A DNA stretch of 64,000 bases from NCBI GenBank assembly GCA_015654535.1, contig JAATGU010000090.1:1-64000 (forward strand), read 5' to 3'. How positions within the stretch are numbered: the first letter of the stretch is position 1; the number at the start of each line of letters is the position of its first letter. Positions 44,869-53,212 of the stretch are shown here, piece by piece. The notes under the pieces were generated by a model that saw only the letters and a list, made by a program, of their open reading frames with translations, was not told where the DNA came from and searched no databases. Made by a program: the position numbers and the translations under genes. The DNA comes from Bacteroidales bacterium. GTDB taxonomy: Bacteria; Bacteroidota; Bacteroidia; Bacteroidales; Bacteroidaceae.

Positions 44869-47625
44869 TCATTGATTTTGTATATCTATAGTAAGTATTC
44901 CCGGCTTATTAGTACTTGGCAATGTAATATCTAATAATCCCGGGTGATACGACTTGCTTTTAACTGTTCTACCATTGAATCTGATTTGGTATTTTTTTGC
45001 CGGATTCATACATACTATAAAAGAACGCTGATGAGGTGTTACTGAATCATCAAAAGAGATTTTGGCCCTATACTGTGAGTAATCGTCATTAAAATAATTG
45101 TCGGAAATCCAAACTTCAAAACCGGTGGAAACTTTTCCTACTCGATAATAAGCAGCAAACCAGTTAAGTATAGGGGATGATAAACCGGAGAATTGATGCC
45201 ATCCGGCTCCACGCTGTGAGGAAATAATGAAATGTTCGAAGGTATAATAACTCTCTTCACACTCCTTTTCCCAGGTATTTAAAGCCGTGTGTGCTACTAG
45301 GTAAGCTTTTTCTCCTTCTCCAAGATCCAATAAAGCTTTCCATACCATCCATTGATGTGGAAACCAAACAGCTCCGTTCCAATATCCATCTGCACGATAA
45401 TAAGGAGCAGACTGATCTACTGTCGATATGCCAACTTTTGTCCACATTTCACTGGGGGAAAAAAGATGGTTTATCATTCTCTTCGTTTGTTCTTTGGACG
45501 ATATATTCGCAATAAGTGGAGTTATTCCGTCTAAACCTTTATTGAAGTTGGAACCATCTTTGTAACGGTAAATCCCTATAGCTTTTCCGTCAGCATCATG
45601 CAATACATATCCAAAATAACCGCTTTCTTCATCCCATGCATAGGTTTGCAAGGCATATGATAAGTGTTTGATTATTATGTTATAATTTTTTACATCTTGC
45701 TTTAATCCTAGCTTCTTGGCGGCTAAACGCAATATTTTAGCAGCTCGGATATAATAAGCCGAAGTAACTACGGGGGTAACAGACGATTTATCACGTAGGG
45801 CCTGTTGAGGCGGATAATCATCCCAACCACCCGAATTATAAAAATAGTCCCATGTTCGTAATAACCCTGAGACTTTCATGCGGGTGGTGGAATAGGGGTT
45901 ATTACCTACCATAAAGTCAAAAAATTGTTTGAGCCGTGGATACAGAAATTGTAATGCTTTTTGTGATTGGCAATTATTCCATAAATCGTAATATGCATAT
46001 AGCTGGATTGGCAAAGGAGTTCCATGATGGATAAATGCTGATTCACTTCCCACAGGAGTGGTATAAGCTTTTATACACTCAAAAGCTTTTGTAATATCTA
46101 TATCTATCAATCCTAGGGCTATGAATCCGGAATCCCATGTATAAAGGCTATTCCAGTTTTTACCAGGTGTGAAATGTCGGATGTACTGTCCTTGTGTATA
46201 AACAGGATAAACGATATTAGATAATAATGCTGATTGTAATAGGCGATTTCCGAATTCATACTTCTTTCCATCTGCCAATATAATGTTCCCCGAATCTGCA
46301 GAATTCATTTGAACCCGCGAAGTAAAGATTGTCGGTGAATCATGAAACTTCTGTATTTGTTCGTCTACTTGTTCAGAGGTTCCTGCTGTACAAACCAATG
46401 CATATAAAGTTCGCTCAGAATGAGCTGCCAATACAATAGGCCGTAAAAAGGCATTAGAATAATTCCATTTCATATTGCCTACCAATCTTGTCGCTATATG
46501 GTCATGTACCTTTTTGCGGAAGAAGGATTCCAGATTATCATCCAGAATTGTCCGGATATTAGATTCTTTGTAATTCCATGCTATCCCATAATAATTATTA
46601 CAACCTTCATATTTTAAAATAAAATCCTGTTCTGCCTTTCCTGTTTTTATTTTAGGATTAAAAGATAAGGGCCTTGGAATTATTTTGAACTTTTTTATCT
46701 CCTCTTCACTACCTATAAAGAAGCCGTCTAAGGTAGTGCTATGTGTACCTTCGGAGTGTAACTCTAATATGTATTTTCCTGGTTTTTTACATGAATAAGG
46801 TACTGAGGCTATGATATATTCTCCGGTACCTTTTAGCTTCAGAGTACTTTCAACCAGCCCTTTCAGTTGAAAAGTAGCAATCTTGTCTTTAGGCGTATTA
46901 TGCCTAAACCCAATTATTCCTTTTTCTTTTCCCGGAAGGATATTCACCTCATAAACGACTTTATCTCCCTTTTCTTTCCCAAATCCTTTACCTAAAACAA
47001 AGCTGCTTAGTGAATGTGGAGCTTGCATTTCATTTCTTCTCCATCCATCATACACTAAATTATATTGGGGAGATTTGCGTATAGGTTCATTTAATATATA
47101 ATCAGTAGCATTGTACCATTGTATATTCATGTTCTCTGAGAGTTTAATTAAAGGTTGTTCCTGTTCATAGTCGATATATGCCATCAGGTTGAGCACTATA
47201 TTTTGATTGACTGTAGTATTATTGACACAATGCATACCCACCAATATACAGTATTCGTCTAACACATAATAGGTGACATCAATAAAGACACGGTCTTTCC
47301 ATTCCAGTTCATAACGGTATGTTATACGGTTCATGGAAGGATTAATGTCCCATGGATAATAAGATGACTCAAAAAGGACATGAGGGATTAGTTGCCGGCT
47401 ACGATAATATCCCGGCATTACAGAAAAATCGAAACGTATTCCTGTCTGCATGTCAGGTATATGTGATATTCCGGCGTAACGTTTAGAATAGGGTCCCCAT
47501 GCATGTAACGATGTTATATCATGACTGTTTGTAAAGCAATATGGAGGAATTGTTCCTCTTCCTGATGTGGTTATCGTAAAGAAAATATCTATTAGGAGCA
47601 TTAATAAAAACGGTTTCTTTTTCAT
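44869..47625 (-). CDS. GH63/MGH1-like (alpha/alpha)6 glycoside hydrolase
   Basis: A 918-residue secreted protein, signal peptide at 1-22. The N-terminal ~440 residues are beta-rich (a galactose-mutarotase-like domain is likely). The C-terminal barrel has the mannosylglycerate-hydrolase/GH63 signatures: WNSLYTWDSGFIALGLIDI (about 495-513), RTWDYFYNSGGWDD (about 607-620), and RADGYWNGAVWFPHQWMVWK (about 759-778). It may be an alpha-glycosidase on the released side chain, but the family assignment is by motif only. It is the only minus-strand gene inside the PUL and has a different operator from its neighbours. Confidence 0.75.
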   Translation of the reverse strand: MKKKPFLLMLLIDIFFTITTSGRGTIPPYCFTNSHDITSLHAWGPYSKRYAGISHIPDMQTGIRFDFSVMPGYYRSRQLIPHVLFESSYYPWDINPSMNRITYRYELEWKDRVFIDVTYYVLDEYCILVGMHCVNNTTVNQNIVLNLMAYIDYEQEQPLIKLSENMNIQWYNATDYILNEPIRKSPQYNLVYDGWRRNEMQAPHSLSSFVLGKGFGKEKGDKVVYEVNILPGKEKGIIGFRHNTPKDKIATFQLKGLVESTLKLKGTGEYIIASVPYSCKKPGKYILELHSEGTHSTTLDGFFIGSEEEIKKFKIIPRPLSFNPKIKTGKAEQDFILKYEGCNNYYGIAWNYKESNIRTILDDNLESFFRKKVHDHIATRLVGNMKWNYSNAFLRPIVLAAHSERTLYALVCTAGTSEQVDEQIQKFHDSPTIFTSRVQMNSADSGNIILADGKKYEFGNRLLQSALLSNIVYPVYTQGQYIRHFTPGKNWNSLYTWDSGFIALGLIDIDITKAFECIKAYTTPVGSESAFIHHGTPLPIQLYAYYDLWNNCQSQKALQFLYPRLKQFFDFMVGNNPYSTTRMKVSGLLRTWDYFYNSGGWDDYPPQQALRDKSSVTPVVTSAYYIRAAKILRLAAKKLGLKQDVKNYNIIIKHLSYALQTYAWDEESGYFGYVLHDADGKAIGIYRYKDGSNFNKGLDGITPLIANISSKEQTKRMINHLFSPSEMWTKVGISTVDQSAPYYRADGYWNGAVWFPHQWMVWKALLDLGEGEKAYLVAHTALNTWEKECEESYYTFEHFIISSQRGAGWHQFSGLSSPILNWFAAYYRVGKVSTGFEVWISDNYFNDDYSQYRAKISFDDSVTPHQRSFIVCMNPAKKYQIRFNGRTVKSKSYHPGLLDITLPSTNKPGILTIDIQNQ

Positions 47626-47644
47626 GTTAGAGTTTAATAAGACA

Positions 47645-47652
47645 TAAAAGTA
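47645..47652 (-). promoter_or_regulatory. Possible -7 box of the GH63-like gene
   Basis: The minus strand reads TACTTTTA, one base off TAnnTTTG, 20 bases before the ATG at 47625. It lies 22 bases beyond the 21-bp direct repeats at 47675-47716. Confidence 0.4.
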
Positions 47653-47674
47653 CGGTTTTTTTAATATTGAGATA

Positions 47675-47716
47675 GAAAGAAACTGCTCAATAAAGGGAAG
47701 AAACTGTTCATAATAA
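47675..47716 (-). promoter_or_regulatory. Two 21-bp direct repeats, operator of the minus-strand gene
   Basis: AAGAAACTGCTCA (47675-47687) and AAGAAACTGTTCA (47696-47708) are tandem copies of a 21-bp unit that also share a trailing AAAG. On the minus strand the unit reads TGArCAGTTTCTT. The spacing is typical of an AraC-type dimer site, but the sequence differs from the TTTGA half-sites in front of the other PUL genes. Confidence 0.65.
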
Positions 47717-47769
47717 AGAAATAAATGTATATTTTCGCTTTCCCTGAATGTTTTTTTATTTTTAGATTA

Positions 47770-47838
47770 GTTTGGAATTAATGTTTTATTAATTGAACTG
47801 TTTGTTCTATCTTAAATGCATGGTATTTCTTACTTTTG
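47770..47838 (+). promoter_or_regulatory. Promoter with HTCS operator upstream of the large GH2
   Basis: Half-sites GTTTGGA at 47770 and AATTGAA at 47791 are 21 bp apart; the -7 box TACTTTTG (47831-47838) starts 40 bases after the second. The leader to 47975 would be about 130 bases. The 47626-47974 gap is otherwise filled by the divergent promoter and its direct repeats. Confidence 0.6.
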
Positions 47839-47974
47839 CTCCAATCATTAAAATTTTCATATCTTCAATTGTTTGAGTATAAATATGGAAAGATGGATGG
47901 CCAACAATTAAAGATTCTAGTGTTTTTTCCGCTGAAGGCTTCCCTTCTTTTTATAATTTGTTTAAAACTATATA

Positions 47975-50695
47975 ATGAATATGTACAATTTAGCAAAGTT
48001 CCTTTTCTCTGTTTTACTGTTGTTTGTTTGTTCTACAACAATGACTGGGCAAAACAGAGTGAATGAAGCCAGAGATCCCGAACGTCTTTGGCTTGATTCT
48101 GAAGCGACTCATCATGGAAATTACAAGTGGAAAATGGCAAAAGCCGGTGATATGACAGATTCTGGTGAAAAGATTTCCTTGTCTGGTTATCCGATTGAAA
48201 ATTGGTTGCCAGCTATTGTCCCCGGAACAGTTTTAAATTCGTTAGTCTATAACCGTAAATATCCGGAACCTTATTATGGAGTCAATAATAAATTGGAATA
48301 TAATCTGATACCAGACATATCTACAACTGGACGTGATTTTTACACCTACTGGTTTCGGACAGAGTTTATTCTTCCCAAATCATTTAAAGGAAAAAACATT
48401 TGGCTACAGTTGGATGGAATCAATTACAGGGCGGAGGTATGGGTGAATGGGCATTTGCTTAGTACAATTCATGGTATGTTTACACAGGATTATATTAATG
48501 TAACGGATTTTGTGAGAGTAGAAAAAGCCAATGGGTTGGCTATAAAAGTATATCCGGTTGATGTACCCGGGAGTAGCATGCCTAAATTTTGGGGAGCTAC
48601 GGGCGAGTTTCATAATGGAGGCAATGGTAATATAGGATTGAATACTACGATGTTGATGACTGTAGGCTGGGATTTCACGTTCATGGATGGTATCCGTGAT
48701 CGCAACACGGGTATCTGGAAAAATGTCTCTCTCTATGCTACTGGTAAAGTTGCGTTACGCCATCCTTTCGTCAAGTCCGGATTGAGAAGACCGAATTACG
48801 ATCAATCGCGTGAGTCCATATCAGTGGAGGTCATCAATCCGTCGAATAGCAATAATGGAATTGATTGCAAAGTAAAAGGTGAGATTGTAGGTGAAAATAT
48901 AACTTTCGAGAAAACGCTTCTGGTCTTACGTGGAGAAGAGAAAGTGTTGACTTTCTCTCCGGAAGAGTTTCCACAGCTCATAATTGATTCTCCCCGCTTG
49001 TGGTGGCCCGTAAATAAAGGATCGCAAAACTTGTATGACCTGAAACTAACCGTATCGGTTGATGGAGTAATCTGCGATTCTGTAAAGACGAGATTCGGTA
49101 TTCGGGAAATTACTTCCGACACAAATACTCCTGATAAATCACGCGTTTTTTACATTAACGGTAAACGTCTGTTTATTCGTGGAGCGAATTGGATACCAGA
49201 AGCTATGCTGAGAAACTCAGATGAACGTACTTATGCCGAATTGCGCTATACCCGTCAATCCGGTATTAATCTTCTGCGAATGTGGGGAGGTGGCATTGCT
49301 GAATCCGATTATTTTTTCCAGCTCTGTGATGAACTGGGCTTATTAGTCTGGCAAGAATTCTGGATGACAGGAGACACCCGTCACCCACAGAGCAGGAGTG
49401 TTTACTTGAGCAATGTGGCGTCTACGGTAAAACGTATTCGTAACCATCCCTCATTGGCTTATTATGTAGCTTCCAATGAAAGTACCGAAGTTACCGGCAC
49501 TTCCGAATTGCTGTTGTCTCTAGATGGTACTCGGGGATATCAGATGCAATCAGAATGTGCTGGTATACACGATGGTAGCCCTTATAAACAAGTGAATCCG
49601 ATGCAGCATTATGAAAATACGGCATCTGCGCGTGGAAGCCGTGTGGACGGTTTTAATCCGGAGTATGGTGCGCCTACACTTCCCACTGTAGAGATACTTC
49701 GTGAAATGATGGATGAAAAAGATCTTTGGCCTATTAATAAGAAAGTATGGGATTACTTGGATGGGAATGGTTTCCATCTGATGACTACTTTATACACAGA
49801 CTTGGTGAACAACTATGGGAAATCATATTCGATTGATGAATTTGCTCAGAAAGGGCAATTGTTGGGAGCGATAAACTCTAAAAGTATCTGGGAAGTATGG
49901 AACTATAATAAATTAGACTATGGAGATCGTTTTTGTTCGGGACTTTTGTTCTGGTATCATAATTGTCCTGTGCGGCAAGTTTGTTCCCGCATGTGGGACT
50001 GGTCTCTGGAGCCAACAGCTTCCCTCTATTACACTGCCAACTCTCTGGAACCTTTGCATGCCCAGTTTGACTATCTTAAAAATACTGTTTCCGTAGTGAA
50101 TGATTTTTATCGTTCTTTCAATAATTACAAAGTAACGGCACAGGTATATGATATCAGTAGCCGAAAAGTACTTGAAGAGTCGGCTTCCGTCAATTTACCT
50201 GTGGATGGAGTGGTCAATGATGTCTTGACAATTAATTTCCCTAAAAATATCTCTCAGGTTCACTTTATTAAATTGGTACTGAAAGATAAAAATGGAAAAG
50301 AAGTTTCTTCCAATTTCTATTGGCGTTCTAACGATAAATATGAGGGGAAAACCACATTGACCGGCCCGGCTACTTCGGGTTTTGAAGATTTAAGCAAGCT
50401 CAAATCCTCTAAAGTGAAGCTCAATTGTAGGGTAAGAGAGGATAAAGATAGCTATTTTGTTGATATTACTTTGAAAAATTTATCCGATCAAATAGCTTTT
50501 TTCAATCAATTGCAGTTCTTCAACTCAAAGATGAGTCCGATACGCCCATCGTTTTATTCAGACAATTTTTTCTCGTTGGTTCCGGGTGAAAAGAAAACAG
50601 TGACCATTGAAACTGCAAAAGGAAAACTCAACGAAGGAGTTGTATTAGTGCTGAAAGGATGGAATGTAAATACTCAAAAGTATAAACTAAAATAA
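47975..50695 (+). CDS. Glycoside hydrolase family 2 (beta-mannosidase/exo-glucosaminidase-like)
   Basis: A 906-residue secreted GH2 enzyme with a signal peptide ending near TMTG. It has the five-domain layout of the larger GH2 branch: sugar-binding domain with INYRAEVWVNGHLL (about 147-160), Ig-like domain, TIM barrel starting near INGKRLFIRGANWIPE (about 391-406), acid/base E502 in VASNESTEV, nucleophile E563 in FNPEYGAP, and C-terminal beta domains. NES and PEYG place it nearer to exo-beta-D-glucosaminidase and beta-mannosidase than to LacZ. It begins an operon with the FAD oxidoreductase 11 bases downstream. Confidence 0.9.
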   Translation: MNMYNLAKFLFSVLLLFVCSTTMTGQNRVNEARDPERLWLDSEATHHGNYKWKMAKAGDMTDSGEKISLSGYPIENWLPAIVPGTVLNSLVYNRKYPEPYYGVNNKLEYNLIPDISTTGRDFYTYWFRTEFILPKSFKGKNIWLQLDGINYRAEVWVNGHLLSTIHGMFTQDYINVTDFVRVEKANGLAIKVYPVDVPGSSMPKFWGATGEFHNGGNGNIGLNTTMLMTVGWDFTFMDGIRDRNTGIWKNVSLYATGKVALRHPFVKSGLRRPNYDQSRESISVEVINPSNSNNGIDCKVKGEIVGENITFEKTLLVLRGEEKVLTFSPEEFPQLIIDSPRLWWPVNKGSQNLYDLKLTVSVDGVICDSVKTRFGIREITSDTNTPDKSRVFYINGKRLFIRGANWIPEAMLRNSDERTYAELRYTRQSGINLLRMWGGGIAESDYFFQLCDELGLLVWQEFWMTGDTRHPQSRSVYLSNVASTVKRIRNHPSLAYYVASNESTEVTGTSELLLSLDGTRGYQMQSECAGIHDGSPYKQVNPMQHYENTASARGSRVDGFNPEYGAPTLPTVEILREMMDEKDLWPINKKVWDYLDGNGFHLMTTLYTDLVNNYGKSYSIDEFAQKGQLLGAINSKSIWEVWNYNKLDYGDRFCSGLLFWYHNCPVRQVCSRMWDWSLEPTASLYYTANSLEPLHAQFDYLKNTVSVVNDFYRSFNNYKVTAQVYDISSRKVLEESASVNLPVDGVVNDVLTINFPKNISQVHFIKLVLKDKNGKEVSSNFYWRSNDKYEGKTTLTGPATSGFEDLSKLKSSKVKLNCRVREDKDSYFVDITLKNLSDQIAFFNQLQFFNSKMSPIRPSFYSDNFFSLVPGEKKTVTIETAKGKLNEGVVLVLKGWNVNTQKYKLK

Positions 50696-50706
50696 AAAAG
50701 AGTAAC

Positions 50707-52569
50707 GTGAAACGATTTTATATTATTAGTTTTTTATTGTTGGTTAATTGGGAAATATTTGCCCAAAATCATTTTGATCTTGTAATTGTAGGTGGCAATC
50801 CCGGTGGTATCATGGCAGCGATTGCTGCTGCCCGGCAAGGTAAAACTTCGGTTATTTTGGAGCGCACCAATCATATTGGTGGACTCCCTGTCAATGGATT
50901 AGGGGCAACGGATATTGTTACCCGGGAAGCAACTACCGGATTATTTTTGGAGTTCACTTCGAGAATTAAGCAATACTATATCCATCGTTATGGAGAGAAA
51001 TCTCAACAGGTGAAAGATTGTAGTGATGGATTCCATTTTGAACCTTCCGTTGCTGCATCCATTTATCAGGAAATGCTGGACGAACACAAAGATAAAATCA
51101 CTATACTCCTTATGCGACAGTTTGATGCTGAGGGCCAGAATCTATCTCTTAAAAACAGGCGCATTGAAAGCATCAATATTCTAAATCGTGAAAATGGGCA
51201 AAAGGAAGTTTATCTAGGTAGTTTTTTTGTAGATGCAACCTATGAAGGAGACTTGGGCGCTGCAGCCGGAGTTCCTTTCCGCGTAGGCCGTGAAAGCAGA
51301 GAAGAATTTAATGAGCCCGGAGCAGGGAGAACTTATGAATATTGGAAAGGTCAGCCCGCAGAAGGTAGTACCGGAAATTCTGATAACGCAGTGCAAGCAT
51401 ACAACTATCGCCTGTGTTTGACGAATAATCCGAAGAACCGCATTCCTTTCACGAAACCGGAATTCTATAACCGTGAAGAATACGTCTCGCTCATCGAAGA
51501 CGTATGGACTGGGCGGAACACTCAGGCAGTCATGGCAAAGGTGACTAACGAAATGATGGAAGAAAACTGCCACCATATTGCTCAAGGGAACCGTACTAAA
51601 TTGCTTGGAGACAGTTGGGGAATCAGGAAGTTAAGCAGTCTGGTAACGTTGCCGAATCAGAAAGTAGATGGAAACAATCAGCATACGGCATTTCTTTCTA
51701 CTGACCTTCCGGAAGAAAATTGGCCTTGGCCAACTTCTTCATGGGAATGGCGGGATAGATTTGCCAAGCGTTTAAGAGAGTACACACTTGGTTTATTTTG
51801 GTTTGCCCAAAATGATCAGGCGCTCCCTAAACATTTTCGCAGAGAAGTATCTGAGTGGGGATTGGCGAAAGATGAGTATCAGGATAACGAATTCTTTCCG
51901 CGGCAGGTATACGTGCGCGAGGGAAGGCGTTTTGAAGGAGTATATTTTTTTACTGCCAAAGATGCGTTACCAGTTGTTCCGAATGGACGTCCTCCATTAC
52001 ATTCCAATAGTGTGACAGCCAGTCACTATGCACTCGATTCACACGCTGCAAGGAAAAGAGAAAGAGGAAGAGTACATTTAGACGGATTTATCAGTTATCC
52101 CACGGCCATTTATACAGTGCCATTAGGTGTTATCTTACCTCGGGAAATAGATAATCTGTTATTGCCTGTATCGGTATCTGGTTCACATATAGGTTTTTCT
52201 ACGTTGAGGATGGAACCTTGCTGGATGGCATTAGGGCAGGCTGCGGGTATCACAGCCTCACTTGCAATTGATCATGGAGTAGGAGCACGTGACGTAGATA
52301 TATCTATGTTACAGGATATATTAATTCAACAGAAAGCAACTCTCGTCTACTACCGTGATCTCCATCCGGAGGATCCGAATTTCCCTTTGGTACAATACAT
52401 GGGATTACGTGGCTATTTACCCGGATGGGATGCTGACTTGAAGGGAGCAGTTGATGAAGATACGCTACAGCGGTGGAGCATATTGTGTGGATTTCAACTG
52501 AATACTGTCCTTGGACAAAGAACCCGATTGGAAGTGCTGACTATGATATATAATCATCTCCGTCAGTAA
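50707..52569 (+). CDS. Exported FAD-dependent oxidoreductase
   Basis: A 620-residue protein starting with GTG and a Sec-type signal peptide (FYIISFLLLVNWEIFA), then an FAD-binding motif DLVIVGGNPGGIMAAIAAA (about 24-42, here GGNPGG) and VILERTNHIGGLPVNGLG (about 48-65). FFVDATYEGDLGAAAGV (about 177-193) and LPVSVSGSHIGFSTLRMEPC (about 482-501) are typical of the FAD oxidoreductase family (PF12831) found in PULs and sometimes labelled xanthan lyase. The substrate is unknown. An FAD enzyme exported by Sec is unusual, since cofactor must then be loaded outside. It follows GH2 by 11 bases. Confidence 0.88.
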   Translation: MKRFYIISFLLLVNWEIFAQNHFDLVIVGGNPGGIMAAIAAARQGKTSVILERTNHIGGLPVNGLGATDIVTREATTGLFLEFTSRIKQYYIHRYGEKSQQVKDCSDGFHFEPSVAASIYQEMLDEHKDKITILLMRQFDAEGQNLSLKNRRIESINILNRENGQKEVYLGSFFVDATYEGDLGAAAGVPFRVGRESREEFNEPGAGRTYEYWKGQPAEGSTGNSDNAVQAYNYRLCLTNNPKNRIPFTKPEFYNREEYVSLIEDVWTGRNTQAVMAKVTNEMMEENCHHIAQGNRTKLLGDSWGIRKLSSLVTLPNQKVDGNNQHTAFLSTDLPEENWPWPTSSWEWRDRFAKRLREYTLGLFWFAQNDQALPKHFRREVSEWGLAKDEYQDNEFFPRQVYVREGRRFEGVYFFTAKDALPVVPNGRPPLHSNSVTASHYALDSHAARKRERGRVHLDGFISYPTAIYTVPLGVILPREIDNLLLPVSVSGSHIGFSTLRMEPCWMALGQAAGITASLAIDHGVGARDVDISMLQDILIQQKATLVYYRDLHPEDPNFPLVQYMGLRGYLPGWDADLKGAVDEDTLQRWSILCGFQLNTVLGQRTRLEVLTMIYNHLRQ

Positions 52570-52621
52570 GTGGACTCGGTTGAAGATGACTTTAAAAGTG
52601 TTAAAATGAGACAGAAATAGT

Positions 52622-52710
52622 GGATTATATGATATTTCCTGCTCCCCCAAATAAACCCCTTAACAAAAAGATCAATTCGATCACTATTATAATAAAAGAT
52701 AATTACTCTC
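52622..52710 (+). pseudogene. DUF1080 remnant
   Basis: This stretch aligns with 43990-44081 in the second DUF1080 domain: TATATGAT, CCTGCTCCCC, AAATAA, AACAAAAA and ATTATAATAAAAG...AATTA occur in the same order with small changes. It contains stops in every frame, so only a ~90-base scar remains. Confidence 0.65.
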
Positions 52711-52783
52711 TATCTTATAGGAGAACTGTTTTATAAAATGAGACAATCCGTTCAACTGTTTTTGAAAAAGATTTCAGGGACGG

Positions 52784-52852
52784 TTTTGGTTTTATATTTG
52801 CATAGTTTGAATAGATAGTTGTATCAAACTTCACATGATTGGGATAAATTTG
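52784..52852 (+). promoter_or_regulatory. Promoter with HTCS operator, copy P3
   Basis: Half-sites TTTTGGT at 52784 and GTTTGAA at 52805 are 21 bp apart; the -7 box TAAATTTG (52845-52852) starts 40 bases after the second. It is homologous to P1 and P2. The gene at 53213 follows 360 bases later, with a chimeric remnant in between. Confidence 0.65.
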
Positions 52853-52963
52853 TATTATAATAGTTTACAATATTATTTGTATATACTGTAAGCATGTGGT
52901 AGTAATATATAACTTTAATTAACTTAGTTTTTCTGGAGAAAGAAACTAAATCCTTTTACGGAA

Positions 52964-53098
52964 TGCGGTAAGAAGCGAATATCCGGATGCCTTGATCAAG
53001 CCTTACCATAAATTACATCCGATTCCGCAAAAGCACATCTGGTCTTTTGTGAAAACGGATTTACCTTTATTTGAAGCAGCAAAACCAGTGTCTCATTA
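52964..53098 (+). pseudogene. SusD-GH43 chimeric remnant
   Basis: One open frame reads AVRSEYPDALIKPYHKLHPI and PQKHI, matching the SusD C-terminal motif (compare IMKPYHVLWPIPQNAI at 36091-36131), and continues at once with WSFVKTDLPLFEAAKPVSH and TAA. The second part matches the GH43 C-terminus (WPFVKTSSPSLETEKPVFH at 27214-27276). Both parent genes are otherwise missing, so this is a recombination scar of opposite polarity to the one at 37321-37685. Confidence 0.72.
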
Positions 53099-53212
53099 AT
53101 AAAAAGTAACTTATAGGGTGAGGAGTGGTAAGTTGGAGGATTTGAAGGATAAATGAATTTATCACAAAGCTAGAATAGATTTTTTAATAAGGAATTAATA
53201 ATAAATAACCGA

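Noticed and set aside
52741-52780. A third AraC tail (FEKDFRD-like reading) before promoter P3
   Set aside because: Only about seven codons match, too short to support.
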